Shown one piece after another: positions 52,796-63,188 of a stretch of 64,000 bases of DNA. Under the pieces are notes generated by a model that worked only from the letters and a program-made list of their open reading frames with translations, searched no databases and was not told the origin of the DNA. The DNA is taken from contig NZ_JADYTX010000002.1 in assembly GCF_021531475.1 (NCBI RefSeq), positions 16,719 to 80,718 on the forward strand. The letters are read 5' to 3'. The translations under genes and the position numbers were made by a program. Positions within the stretch are counted from its first letter, which is position 1. Every line of letters starts with the position of its first letter. The DNA comes from Fusobacterium perfoetens. Lineage in GTDB: Bacteria; Fusobacteriota; Fusobacteriia; Fusobacteriales; Fusobacteriaceae.

Positions 52796-53566
52796 TTATT
52801 TAAAATATGCCAAACGTTTTGAAATTTCAATGGCAACTTTTTTTAGTTCTTTAGATATTGTTTTAGTTCTTTCAGGTGTAAGAGATTCTGGAAAACAGGG
52901 ACAGCTAATAGCAGCGATTACTTTATTATTTTCATTTAGGATAGGTACTGCAACAGCTTTGATTTGTTCAGAATGCTCCATATTGTCATAAGCAATTTTA
53001 TTTATATTAACTTTAAAAAGCTCTTTTTTTAACTCCTCTCTATCAGTGATAGTATTTTCTGTGTATTTTGGTAAGGTTGGTGTCAAAAGTTTGTTGAGCT
53101 TTGACTCACTGAGTTGTGATATAAGAACCTTACTAGCAGCCCCAGCGTGTAAAGGGAAAATGGCATTTTCTGAAACTGAAATTTTAACTAAATCTCCACT
53201 TTGAATTTTTGCAATACAACGAACTACATTTTCATCAAGAACACTTAGTTTAAAAGTTTCTTTAAATTTTATAGATAGTTCTTCAAGATAAGGGTGAGCA
53301 ATATTTTTTATAAGAATATGTTTGTCTTTTTTATTAGAAAATATTCTAAATTTTTCTCCCAATGAATAAAATCTATCTTCAAAAGAAAGATAGTTTAAAT
53401 CTGTCAAAACAGCTAATAATCTATTGGCTGTAGCTTTTGGAATATCTAAATCTTTAGCAATATTTGCCTGAGTAGCTTTATCCTTTTTATATAAATAATC
53501 AAAAATTTTATCTGCTTTTTCAATAGCTGGAACTTTTTTATCTATAACTTTTTTTATTTCTTCCAA
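52796..53566 (-). CDS. IclR-family transcriptional regulator
   Basis: A 256-residue regulator: winged helix at about 15-70 (ADKIFDYLYKKDKATQANIAKDLDIPKATANRLLAVLTDLNYLS) and an IclR effector domain from about 80 (PLHAGAASKVLISQL near 143, AVAVPILNENNKVIAAISCPC near 208). The start codon is TTG, with AAGGGGTGA upstream. It is divergent from glpF, so it may control the glycerol genes; the ligand is unknown. Confidence 0.87.
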   Translation of the reverse strand: MEEIKKVIDKKVPAIEKADKIFDYLYKKDKATQANIAKDLDIPKATANRLLAVLTDLNYLSFEDRFYSLGEKFRIFSNKKDKHILIKNIAHPYLEELSIKFKETFKLSVLDENVVRCIAKIQSGDLVKISVSENAIFPLHAGAASKVLISQLSESKLNKLLTPTLPKYTENTITDREELKKELFKVNINKIAYDNMEHSEQIKAVAVPILNENNKVIAAISCPCFPESLTPERTKTISKELKKVAIEISKRLAYFK

Positions 53567-53606
53567 AAAATCACCCCTTTTTTTTATTAATATTATACTA
53601 TAAAAA

Positions 53607-53620
53607 TTCCGTTTATGGAA
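53607..53620. promoter_or_regulatory. Candidate IclR operator
   Basis: TTCC-GTTTAT-GGAA dyad overlapping the -35 region of a likely IclR promoter (TATAAT on the minus strand at 53596-53591). Confidence 0.4.
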
Positions 53621-53699
53621 CTAAAAATTAAAAAAATACCCTAAAAATCACAGTGTTATGTAATTTTATTGTTCTAAAAAAGAAAAAAATAAAAATATA

Positions 53700-53728
53700 T
53701 TGACAAAAAGGTTTTGATAGGGTATTCT
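53700..53728 (+). promoter_or_regulatory. glpFK promoter
   Basis: TTGACA, 17 nt, TATTCT; gives a leader of about 150 nt. Confidence 0.8.
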
Positions 53729-53744
53729 CATATTAAGAGTTAAT

Positions 53745-53849
53745 AATATAGCTAAGTGATGAAGAGAGGCTTGAACGGAATTAGTATCTTGTTAGTAGTG
53801 AAGTGAAAACTTTGATAACAAGTTATGGTTTTTGTGTGAGTCTTTTTTT
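53745..53849 (+). promoter_or_regulatory. glpFK leader with antitermination-type motif and terminator
   Basis: The motif AATATAGCTAAGTGATG (53745-53761), then AGAGAGGCTTGAAC to 53776, recurs in modified form before the second glp operon. AGGCTTGAAC can pair (many G-U) with GTGTGAGTCT before seven T (53843-53849). Inside is the hairpin CTTGTTA / TAACAAG. This layout fits control by a GlpP-like antiterminator. Confidence 0.5.
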
Positions 53850-53888
53850 GTTACAAAAATTTTATCAGAATCCAAAGGAGGTAACGTG

Positions 53889-54620
53889 ATGAGTGCATCA
53901 GCAATGTATTTAGCAGAATTTTTAGGAACAGCTCTTTTATTACTTTTAGGGAATGGTATCAATATGACTCTTAGTTTAAAGAGAAGCTTTGGAAAAGGTG
54001 GTGGTTGGATAGCTACTTGTTTCGGTTGGGGACTTGCAGTAACTATTTCAGCTTATTTAACAGGTTGGATAAGTGGAGCACACTTAAATCCAGCATTAAC
54101 AATAGCTATGGCATATAAAGGGGATATAAGTTGGTCTTTAGTGCCAGGGTATATAGTAGCTCAAATATTAGGAGCTATGCTAGGAGCTACATTAGCTTAT
54201 TTAACTTACAAAGATTTAATGGATTTAGAAGAAGATGCTGGAACAAAATTAGGTGTTTTTGCAACAGGACCAGCAGTTGATAATAAATTTTGGAACGTAG
54301 TAACAGAAATGATAGGAACATTTATTTTATTACTAGGAATATTTGCAATCAATCAAACTGAAAATGGTGTAGGATCAGGAATGGGACCATATTTAGTTGG
54401 AATGCTTATTTGTGTAATTGGTTTATCAACAGGTGGAGCAACAGGATTTGCTATTAACCCTGCAAGAGATTTAGGACCAAGAATTGCTCATGCAATATTA
54501 CCTATAAAAGGTAAAGGTGGGTCAAACTGGGGATATGCTTGGGTACCAGTAGTAGGACCAATCGTAGGAGGAATATTAGCAGTAGTTGTTTACAATTTCT
54601 TTAGAGGATTTATACAATAA
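53889..54620 (+). CDS. glpF: Glycerol uptake facilitator (aquaglyceroporin)
   Basis: A channel letting glycerol cross the inner membrane. 243 residues, six helices and two half-helices with the NPA boxes HLNPALTIAMAYKG near 61 and FAINPARDLGPR near 193; the Asp-Arg after the second box is typical of glycerol channels. AAAGGAGG precedes ATG at 53889. A longer in-frame start would lie in the leader. First gene of glpFK. Confidence 0.94.
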   Translation: MSASAMYLAEFLGTALLLLLGNGINMTLSLKRSFGKGGGWIATCFGWGLAVTISAYLTGWISGAHLNPALTIAMAYKGDISWSLVPGYIVAQILGAMLGATLAYLTYKDLMDLEEDAGTKLGVFATGPAVDNKFWNVVTEMIGTFILLLGIFAINQTENGVGSGMGPYLVGMLICVIGLSTGGATGFAINPARDLGPRIAHAILPIKGKGGSNWGYAWVPVVGPIVGGILAVVVYNFFRGFIQ

Positions 54621-54645
54621 TTTGATTAGAACTGGGAGGTAATAA

Positions 54646-56142
<1,497 letters not shown>

Positions 56143-56153
56143 TTTAAAAAAAC

Positions 56154-56182
56154 TTGACAAAATTGAAAAAATGGGGCATACT
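56154..56182 (+). promoter_or_regulatory. Promoter of the glp oxidoreductase operon
   Basis: TTGACA, 17 nt, CATACT. Confidence 0.65.
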
Positions 56183-56195
56183 ATATATGCAATTG

Positions 56196-56268
56196 AATAA
56201 AGACTAGAGTAATAGAGAGTCGTGACTTAGGAAAGGGTATCCCCCTTTTTCAAGCACGACTTTTTTTT
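56196..56268 (+). promoter_or_regulatory. glp oxidoreductase operon leader with motif and terminator
   Basis: AATAAAGACTAGAGTAAT (56196-56213) then AGAGAGTCGTGA matches the glpFK leader motif. A terminator follows: AGTCGTG (56218-56224) with CACGACT (56255-56261), an inner AAAGGG/CCCTTT stem, and eight T. Read-through would be required to express the downstream genes. Confidence 0.6.
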
Positions 56269-56288
56269 AACTTTTTAGGGAGGTAAAT

Positions 56289-57725
56289 ATGTTAGATGTT
56301 ATTGTAATCGGAGCAGGAGTAATGGGTGCTGCAGTCTCTCGTGAATTATCAAAGTACAAATTAAATATTATGGTTTTAGACAAAGAAAATGATGTTTCAA
56401 ATGGAACATCAAAAGCTAACTCTGCAATAGTTCATGCTGGATATGACGCAAAAGAGGGAACTTTAATGGCAAAATATAATGTTTTAGGAGCTGGAATGTA
56501 TGAGTCTTTATGTAAAGAAATAGGTGCTCCTTACAAAAATGTAGGTTCTTATGTTTTAGCTTTTTCTGAAGAAGAGAGAAAACATATAGAAAAACTATAT
56601 CAAAGAGGACTTACAAATGGAGTTCCTCAAATGGAAATTTTGGAAAAAGATGAAATTTTAAGAAGAGAGCCAAATATAAATAAAAATGTAGTTGCAGCTC
56701 TTTATGCTGGTAGTGCTGGAATAGTAGGACCTTGGGAATTTACAATAAAATTACTAGAAAATGCAGCCCTAAATGGAACAGAAGTTTTAGTTGATGCAGA
56801 AGTATCAAATATAGAAAAACTTCAAGATGGTTATAAAGTAATATTAAAAGATGGAAGAACTTTTGAAACAAAAGTAGTAATAAATGCAGCAGGAGTTTAT
56901 GCTGATAAAATAAACGATATGGTAAGTAAAAATCATTTTGATATCCACCCAAGAATTGGAGAGTACTATGTACTAGATAAGGTACAAGGAAAATTAACAA
57001 ATTCAGTTCTTTTCCAATGTCCAACAATAATGGGAAAAGGAATTTTAGTTACAAAAACAGTTCATGGAAATATAATGGTAGGACCAACAGCTGAAGATGT
57101 TGAAAGCAAAGATTATGTAGGAACTACTACTCACGGACTTGATGATATTAGAAGACAAGCTGAAAAAACAATTTCTGGAATAAATTATAGAGATAGTATC
57201 AGAAACTTTACAGGAATTAGAGCTGAATCAAGTACAGGAGATTTCATAATAGGAGAAGTAAGTGATGCTCCAAACTTCTTTAACATAGCTGGAACAAAAT
57301 CACCAGGACTTTCTTCAGCACCAGCAATCGGAGTAGATGTTGCAAAAATGGTAGTTGAAAAATTAGGAGCTATTAAAAAAGAAGAGTTTAAACAAAATAA
57401 ACCTCAAATTCATTTCATAGAACTTAGTCCAGAAGAAAAAGCTGAAGTTATTAAAAAAGATCCAAGATATGGAAGAATAATTTGTAGATGTGAAAGCATA
57501 ACTGAGGGAGAAATCGTTGATGTTATTCACAGAATGGTAGGAGCTAGAACAGTTGACGGAGTTAAGAAAAGATGCAGACCAGGAACAGGAAGATGTCAAG
57601 GTGGTTTCTGTGGACCAAGAGTTCAAGAAATTTTGGCAAGAGAACTTGGAAAAGAATTAAACGAAATAGTTCTTGATAAAAAAGGTGCTTATATTCTTAC
57701 AACTGAAACAAAAGTTTCTAAATAG
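56289..57725 (+). CDS. glpA: FAD-dependent glycerol-3-phosphate dehydrogenase-like protein with [2Fe-2S] domain
   Basis: A 478-residue FAD enzyme of the DAO/GlpA family. The FAD site is VIGAGVMGAAVSRELSKY near 5, followed by ANSAIVHAGYDAK near 42. The C-terminal domain (about 395-455) is BFD-like, with CRCESITEGEI near 399 and the CRPGTGRCQGGFCG cysteines, presumably binding [2Fe-2S]. Given glpFK upstream, it probably oxidises glycerol-3-phosphate to dihydroxyacetone phosphate together with the next two gene products. Shorter than E. coli GlpA. Confidence 0.82.
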   Translation: MLDVIVIGAGVMGAAVSRELSKYKLNIMVLDKENDVSNGTSKANSAIVHAGYDAKEGTLMAKYNVLGAGMYESLCKEIGAPYKNVGSYVLAFSEEERKHIEKLYQRGLTNGVPQMEILEKDEILRREPNINKNVVAALYAGSAGIVGPWEFTIKLLENAALNGTEVLVDAEVSNIEKLQDGYKVILKDGRTFETKVVINAAGVYADKINDMVSKNHFDIHPRIGEYYVLDKVQGKLTNSVLFQCPTIMGKGILVTKTVHGNIMVGPTAEDVESKDYVGTTTHGLDDIRRQAEKTISGINYRDSIRNFTGIRAESSTGDFIIGEVSDAPNFFNIAGTKSPGLSSAPAIGVDVAKMVVEKLGAIKKEEFKQNKPQIHFIELSPEEKAEVIKKDPRYGRIICRCESITEGEIVDVIHRMVGARTVDGVKKRCRPGTGRCQGGFCGPRVQEILARELGKELNEIVLDKKGAYILTTETKVSK

Positions 57726-57737
57726 GGAGGACGAAAG

Positions 57738-58997
57738 ATGAGATATGATTTAGTAGTAGTTGGTGGAGGACCAGCAGGATTAGCTGCAGCTATTGAAGCT
57801 AAGAAAAACGGAATTGAAAGTATTTTAGTTATAGAAAGAGATAAAGAATTAGGTGGAATTTTACAACAATGTATCCACAATGGATTTGGATTACATGAGT
57901 TTAAAGAACAGTTAACAGGACCTGAGTATGCTGGAAGATTTATAGACCAATTAAAAGAGATGAAAATTGAATATAAACTAGATACAATGGTTTTAGATGT
58001 AACTCCAGAAAAACAAATTCACGCAATAAATAGTGTTGACGGATATATGTTAATTGAAGCCAAAGCTGTTATTCTTGCTATGGGTTGCAGAGAAAGAACA
58101 AGAGGAGCTATCGGAATTCCAGGAGAAAGACCAGCTGGAGTATTTACAGCAGGGGCAGCTCAAAGATTTGTTAATATGGAAGGATATATGGTAGGTAAAA
58201 AAGTTCTTATTCTAGGTTCTGGAGATATAGGACTTATTATGGCAAGACGTATGACTTTAGAAGGGGCAGAAGTAAAAGCCGTTGTAGAACTTATGCCATT
58301 CTCTGGAGGGTTAGCAAGAAATATTGCTCAATGTTTAAATGACTATAATATTCCTCTATATTTAAGCCACACTGTAATAGATATTCAAGGAAAAGAAAGA
58401 GTTGAAAAAGTTGTAATAGCAAAAGTTGATGAAAATAGAAAACCTATTCCAGGAACTGAAAAAGAATATGAAGTAGATACTTTACTTCTATCAGTTGGAT
58501 TAATTCCAGAAAATGATATTTCGAGAGCAACTGGTGTTATGATAGATGGAAGAACTTCAGGAGCTGTTGTAAACGAAGTTATGGAAACAAACATTGAAGG
58601 AATATTTGCTTGTGGAAATGTTTTACACGTTCACGATCTTGTTGACTTTGTAAGTGCTGAAGCGAGAAAAGCTGGAGCTGCTGCAGCAAAATATATTAAA
58701 GGACAATTAACATCTGGAGAATATATAGAACTTAAAAATGGATTTGGAATTGGATATACAGTTCCTCAAAAATTCAGATTAAATAATGTGGATAAAGGTC
58801 TAGAAGTATTTATGAGAGTTAGAAATATTTATAAAAATATGACTCTTCAAGTGAAAGATGGAGAAAATGTTATTTTAAGTTTGAAAAAACCTCACGTAGC
58901 TCCAGGAGAAATGGAAAAAATAATGATACCAAAATCTAAACTTGAAACAATAAAAGGTAAAGAAATTGTTGTAGAACTTGTAGGAGGGGATAAATAA
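57738..58997 (+). CDS. FAD/NAD(P)-dependent oxidoreductase, glp operon
   Basis: A 419-residue pyridine nucleotide-disulfide-type oxidoreductase without the redox disulfide. FAD site: LVVVGGGPAGLAAAIEAKK near 4. A middle GCRERTRGAIGIPGERPAGVFTAGAAQ near 117 and NAD site VLILGSGDIGLIMARRMTLEGAEV near 155 follow, then ANGNVLH-like IFACGNVLHVHDLVD near 290. It probably passes electrons between the GlpA-like subunit and NAD(P) or another carrier. Between partners, overlapping the next gene by 1 nt. Confidence 0.85.
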   Translation: MRYDLVVVGGGPAGLAAAIEAKKNGIESILVIERDKELGGILQQCIHNGFGLHEFKEQLTGPEYAGRFIDQLKEMKIEYKLDTMVLDVTPEKQIHAINSVDGYMLIEAKAVILAMGCRERTRGAIGIPGERPAGVFTAGAAQRFVNMEGYMVGKKVLILGSGDIGLIMARRMTLEGAEVKAVVELMPFSGGLARNIAQCLNDYNIPLYLSHTVIDIQGKERVEKVVIAKVDENRKPIPGTEKEYEVDTLLLSVGLIPENDISRATGVMIDGRTSGAVVNEVMETNIEGIFACGNVLHVHDLVDFVSAEARKAGAAAAKYIKGQLTSGEYIELKNGFGIGYTVPQKFRLNNVDKGLEVFMRVRNIYKNMTLQVKDGENVILSLKKPHVAPGEMEKIMIPKSKLETIKGKEIVVELVGGDK

Positions 58998-59341
58998 TGA
59001 AAAAAGAGATGATATGTATTGTTTGTCCAATGGGTTGTCATTTAACAATAGATACTGAAACATTAGATGTAAAAGGAAATACTTGTCCAAGAGGAGCAGA
59101 GTACGCAAAAGAGGAGTTAGTAGCTCCAAAAAGAGTTATAACATCAACAGTGAGAATTGAAGGTGGACTTCATAGAAGAATGCCTGTAAAAACAGACGGT
59201 GCTATTCCAAAAGATTTAAACTTTAAATGTATGGAAGAATTAGCAAAAGTTTTATTACATTCACCAGTAAAAACAGGAGATGTTGTTATAAAAAATGTTT
59301 TGGGAACAGGTGTTGATGTAGTAGCTTGTAGAGATATGTAA
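58997..59341 (+). CDS. DUF1667 cysteine-rich protein, glp operon
   Basis: A 114-residue protein of the DUF1667 family: CIVCPMGCHLTIDTE near 6 and GNTCPRGAEYAKEELVAPKRVIT near 30 hold four cysteines that could bind an Fe-S cluster or zinc. It occurs with the two flavoproteins upstream in many anaerobes and is probably a third subunit of the same oxidoreductase. Its start overlaps the preceding stop codon. Confidence 0.88.
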   Translation: MKKEMICIVCPMGCHLTIDTETLDVKGNTCPRGAEYAKEELVAPKRVITSTVRIEGGLHRRMPVKTDGAIPKDLNFKCMEELAKVLLHSPVKTGDVVIKNVLGTGVDVVACRDM

Positions 59342-59370
59342 ATTATACCCTAAGTTAACCCTATTTTAAA

Positions 59371-59405
59371 TGGAGTTGTTGCATTTGCGACAGCTCCATT
59401 TTTTG
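59371..59405 (+). terminator. Terminator, GTTGCA repeat family
   Basis: TGGAGTTGTTGCA / TGCGACAGCTCCA (two wobble pairs), then ATTTTTTG. Confidence 0.85.
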
Positions 59406-59519
59406 TAAAAAATTTTTATTTATTATTTTGTTAAAAAAAGGCAACTTTTCTTTAAAATTTTAGAAAAAAATGATATAATAAAATATTGAATATAAAATTA
59501 CAAAAAGAAAGTAGGAAAA

Positions 59520-60311
59520 ATGAGAGTATTAGTAGTAGGAGATGTAGTAGGAAGTCCTGGAAGAAAGACTTTGGAAACATATTTAAAAAAATTTAGTGAA
59601 GAATATGATTTTATAATAGTAAATGGAGAAAATGCAGCAGCAGGTTTTGGAATTACAGCTAAAATTGCTGATGAATTTTTTGAAAAAAATATAGATGTTA
59701 TAACTAGTGGAAATCATATTTGGGATAAAAAAGAGATTTATACATATTTAGACGAAAGCGATAGACTTTTAAGACCAATAAATTATCCAGAGGGAGTTCC
59801 TGGAAAAGGATATACAATAGTAAAAAGCAGAAAAGGGATAGATGTTGGAGTTATATCTGTTCAAGGTAGAGTATTTATGCCACCAATTGATTGTCCTTTT
59901 AAAACTTTGGAAAAAGTTGTAGAAGAGATGAGAAAATCTTGTAAAATAATAATTATAGATTTTCACGCAGAGGCTACTTCTGAAAAAATAGCTTTGGGAA
60001 AATATATGGACGGAAAAATTTCTGTATTATATGGAACTCATACTCACGTTCAAACAGCAGATGAAACAATATTTTCTGAAGGAACAGGATTTATTTCTGA
60101 TGCTGGAATGACAGGGTCTGATAATGGAATAATTGGAATGGACGTAAATTCTATAATTCCTAAATTTTTGACAGCTCTTCCTCAAAGATTTGAGATAGCT
60201 AAGGGAATGGAAAGATTCAACGGACTTGATATAGAGATAGATGAAGAAACTGGAAAATGTAAAAAAATAGATAGAATAAATCTTTCGTTAGAACAGATAG
60301 AAAAAATGTAG
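59520..60311 (+). CDS. ymdB: YmdB-family metallophosphoesterase
   Basis: A 263-residue cytoplasmic phosphodiesterase that in Bacillus hydrolyses 2',3'-cyclic nucleotides. Metal motifs: VVGDVVGSPGRKTLE near 4, VNGENAAAGFGIT near 38, SGNHIWDKKEI near 67, DFHAEATSEK near 147 and YGTHTHVQTADE near 170. AGTAGGA precedes ATG, and an extended -10 TGATATAAT lies at 59471-59479. First gene of a run to trmB. Confidence 0.92.
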   Translation: MRVLVVGDVVGSPGRKTLETYLKKFSEEYDFIIVNGENAAAGFGITAKIADEFFEKNIDVITSGNHIWDKKEIYTYLDESDRLLRPINYPEGVPGKGYTIVKSRKGIDVGVISVQGRVFMPPIDCPFKTLEKVVEEMRKSCKIIIIDFHAEATSEKIALGKYMDGKISVLYGTHTHVQTADETIFSEGTGFISDAGMTGSDNGIIGMDVNSIIPKFLTALPQRFEIAKGMERFNGLDIEIDEETGKCKKIDRINLSLEQIEKM

Positions 60312-60323
60312 GGGGAAGTTTAG

Positions 60324-61256
60324 ATGAAAGTTTTAGAAATAAAAGTTGTTTATGAAAGTGATGATTTAGAAAAAGCTAAAAAAGAGATAGGAGATGTTTT
60401 TTATGACTTTGGTGCTACAGGACTTAAGATAGAAGAACCATTAACTCATAAAAACTCACTAGATTATTATAGAGATGAAAAAGAATTTTTGATGGTAGAA
60501 AATGCAGTATCAGCTTATTTCCCAATCAATCCATACTCTGAAAGAAGAAAAATCGCTATACAAAATGCTTTTGATGAAAAATTTGCAGAGAGAGAAGATT
60601 TAGTTTATACAGTAGAGTTTTATGAATATGATGAGGAAGATTATCAAAATAGTTGGAAAAAGTATTTCTACACTCAAAAAATAAGTGAGAGATTTGTTGT
60701 AAAACCAACTTGGAGAGAATATGAGCCACAAGATGATGAGCTTATAATTGAATTAGACCCAGGAAGAGCTTTTGGAACAGGAACTCACCCAACAACATCT
60801 CTTTGTATCAAACTTATGGAAAAAAATATCTCCTCAAATGATACAGTAATCGACGTTGGAACAGGTTCAGGTATTTTGATGATAGCTGCTGAAAAGCTTG
60901 GAGCAAAAGAGATTATTGGAACAGATATCGACCCAATGGCAGTAGAAGTTGCAAGAGAAAACTTAGCTCTTAATAAAGTGGACGAAGAAAAAGCAAAAGC
61001 TTATGCAGGAGATTTGGTTTCAGTAGTTCAAGATAAAAAGTTTGATGTAGTTGTGGCAAATATCTTAGCAGATGTACTTCTTATTCTTTTAAAAGATATA
61101 TCAAAAGTAGTTAAAAAAGATGGACTTGTTATTTTCTCAGGAATTATCGAAGATAAATTAGACGAGATGACAAGAGCCATAAAAGAAGTAGGGCTTGAAA
61201 TATTAGAAATCAAAGCTGATAAAGAGTGGAGAGCAATTTTAATGAAAAATATATAG
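60324..61256 (+). CDS. prmA: Ribosomal protein L11 methyltransferase
   Basis: Trimethylates L11 with SAM. 310 residues: an N-terminal substrate-binding part (about 1-120, DFGATGLKIEEP, WKKYFYTQKISERFVVKPTW) and a C-terminal methyltransferase with DPGRAFGTGTHPTTSLC near 148, VIDVGTGSGILMIAAEKLGA near 176 and VANILADVLLILL near 240. 12 nt after the ymdB-like gene. Confidence 0.94.
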   Translation: MKVLEIKVVYESDDLEKAKKEIGDVFYDFGATGLKIEEPLTHKNSLDYYRDEKEFLMVENAVSAYFPINPYSERRKIAIQNAFDEKFAEREDLVYTVEFYEYDEEDYQNSWKKYFYTQKISERFVVKPTWREYEPQDDELIIELDPGRAFGTGTHPTTSLCIKLMEKNISSNDTVIDVGTGSGILMIAAEKLGAKEIIGTDIDPMAVEVARENLALNKVDEEKAKAYAGDLVSVVQDKKFDVVVANILADVLLILLKDISKVVKKDGLVIFSGIIEDKLDEMTRAIKEVGLEILEIKADKEWRAILMKNI

Positions 61257-61271
61257 ATATGGGGGAAGAAA

Positions 61272-61964
61272 ATGAAAAATTTTATAGTTGCAATTGACGG
61301 ACCAGCTGGAAGTGGAAAAAGTACAGTAGCAAAAATACTTGCTAAAAAATATGCAATGACATATTTAGATACAGGGGCAATGTACAGAATGTGTGCTTTA
61401 TATTTTATAGAAAATGAAATAAGCATAGACAAGAAAAAAAATATAGAAGAAAACTTACCACTTATAAATATAGATATTGAAAAAGATAAATTTTTCTTAA
61501 ATGGAAAAGATGTGTCTTTAGAGATAAGAACTCCAAAAGTTACAGGAATGGTTTCATATGTAGCAAAAATCAAAGAGATAAGAGAAAAAATGGTAGAACT
61601 TCAAAGAAAAATCAGTGAAGGAAAAGATGTTATTCTTGACGGTAGAGATATAGGAACAGTTGTTTTCCCTAACGCTGACTTAAAAATATTTTTAGTGGCA
61701 TCTCCTGAAGAGAGAGCTAAAAGACGTATGAAAGATTACGAGGAAAAAGGTATCCACGAAGATTATGAAAAAGTTTTAGCAAGTATTTTAGAGAGAGATT
61801 TTATAGATTCAACTAGAAAAGAAGGACCTCTAAAAAAGGCTAGTGATGCTGTTGAAATAAGCACTGATGGAGATACTATTGATGAAACAGTGGCAAAACT
61901 TGGAGTGTTTATAGGAGTAGCAAAAGAGAAAAAAGCAAGACGTGAGGAAGAACAAGGAGAATAA
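61272..61964 (+). CDS. cmk: Cytidylate kinase
   Basis: Phosphorylates CMP/dCMP. 230 residues with P-loop IDGPAGSGKSTVAKILA near 7, YLDTGAMYR near 33, DGRDIGTVVFPNADLKIFL near 121 and ERDFIDSTRKEGPL near 176. GGGGGAAG precedes ATG, and the gene ends 1 nt before waaA. Confidence 0.96.
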   Translation: MKNFIVAIDGPAGSGKSTVAKILAKKYAMTYLDTGAMYRMCALYFIENEISIDKKKNIEENLPLINIDIEKDKFFLNGKDVSLEIRTPKVTGMVSYVAKIKEIREKMVELQRKISEGKDVILDGRDIGTVVFPNADLKIFLVASPEERAKRRMKDYEEKGIHEDYEKVLASILERDFIDSTRKEGPLKKASDAVEISTDGDTIDETVAKLGVFIGVAKEKKARREEEQGE

Positions 61965-61965
61965 G

Positions 61966-63177
61966 ATGTTGTATAATTTTTTTAGACTTGTTATCTATAT
62001 ACCTCTTGTGTTTGTGTATATTTTTAATAGTAAAAAAAGAGAGTTTTTAAAGAGAAGATTTTTTCAAGATTTTGCTTTCTTGAAAAATGAAAAGGAATAT
62101 ATTTGGATTCACTGTTCATCTGTTGGAGAGGTAAACCTTTCAGATTCTTTGATAAAAAAAATCCTTGAAAAAAAATCTGAAAATATACTTTTAAGTGTGT
62201 TTACTGATACAGGATTTGAGACAGCTGAGAAAAAATATTCTACTAATGACAGAATAAAAATTATCTATTTTCCATTAGATGATTATTTCTTGATAAAAAC
62301 TATTTTGAAAAGTATAAGATTAAAAACTTTGATTGTAATAGAAACTGAGATATGGCCAAACTTAATAAATCTTTGCTCAAAAGCAGGAAAAGTTATCTTA
62401 GCCAATGGAAGAATTTCTGATAAAAGTTTTAAAAGAGATAAAAAGATTGGATTTATCTTAAAATCTCTTTTAGGGGAAAAAATAGATTTTTTCTGTGTGC
62501 AAACTGAGATTGATAAAGAGAGATTTATAGAGCTTGGAGCAAAAAAAAATAGAGTAGAAGTTACAGGAAATCTTAAATTTGACATTGAATTGGAAAACTT
62601 TTCTGAGGAGTCAAAAGAAAACCTTAAAAATCAAATCTACTATAATGGAAAGAAAATATTTGTCTGTGGAAGTACAAGAACTGGTGAAGATGAGATTTTA
62701 ATAGATAGCTTTAAAAAATTAAAAAATTATCTTCTTGTATTAGTTCCAAGACATCTTGATAGAATACCTAAATTAGAGGAGCTTATAAAATCTCAAGGGC
62801 TTACTTATAAAAAATATAGTGAGTTGGAAGAGGGGGATTATCAAGTTTTGATAGTTGATAAAATGGGAATTTTAAGAAAATTTTATTCTATAGCAGATGT
62901 AACTTTTGTAGGTGGTACTTTGGTAAATATCGGAGGGCATAGTTTATTAGAGCCACTATTTTATAGAAAAACTCCAATTTTTGGAAAATATCTTCAAAAT
63001 GTAAAGGATATTTCTAAGGAAGTTTTAAAAAGAGAGATAGGATATTTAGCTGAAAATTCAGAAGAAATCTACGAGAATATTTTAAAAATAGAAAAAAATG
63101 ATTTGGATAGTAAAAAAATAGAGGATTTCTTTAGAGAAAATCAAAATGTAGCTGAAAAGATTTTAGAAAAAATATAG
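61966..63177 (+). CDS. waaA: 3-deoxy-D-manno-octulosonic acid (Kdo) transferase
   Basis: Adds Kdo to lipid A precursor at the inner membrane, 403 residues, GT-B fold. An N-terminal membrane anchor (FFRLVIYIPLVFVYIF) precedes IWIHCSSVGEVNLSDSLI near 46, VIETEIWPNLINLCSKAGKVILANGRIS near 124, FVCGSTRTGEDEIL near 228 and the nucleotide-sugar site VTFVGGTLVNIGGHSLLEPLFYRKTP near 309. AAGGAG before ATG at 61966 sets the start; an earlier in-frame start overlaps cmk. Its presence shows an LPS-containing outer membrane. Confidence 0.95.
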   Translation: MLYNFFRLVIYIPLVFVYIFNSKKREFLKRRFFQDFAFLKNEKEYIWIHCSSVGEVNLSDSLIKKILEKKSENILLSVFTDTGFETAEKKYSTNDRIKIIYFPLDDYFLIKTILKSIRLKTLIVIETEIWPNLINLCSKAGKVILANGRISDKSFKRDKKIGFILKSLLGEKIDFFCVQTEIDKERFIELGAKKNRVEVTGNLKFDIELENFSEESKENLKNQIYYNGKKIFVCGSTRTGEDEILIDSFKKLKNYLLVLVPRHLDRIPKLEELIKSQGLTYKKYSELEEGDYQVLIVDKMGILRKFYSIADVTFVGGTLVNIGGHSLLEPLFYRKTPIFGKYLQNVKDISKEVLKREIGYLAENSEEIYENILKIEKNDLDSKKIEDFFRENQNVAEKILEKI

Positions 63178-63188
63178 ACGGAGGAACA

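Noticed and set aside
53759..53806. A 15-codon frame in the glpF leader as another attenuator peptide
   Set aside because: It has no convincing ribosome site and no enrichment for a relevant codon, and glycerol genes have no amino-acid product to sense. The shared RNA motif is a better explanation.
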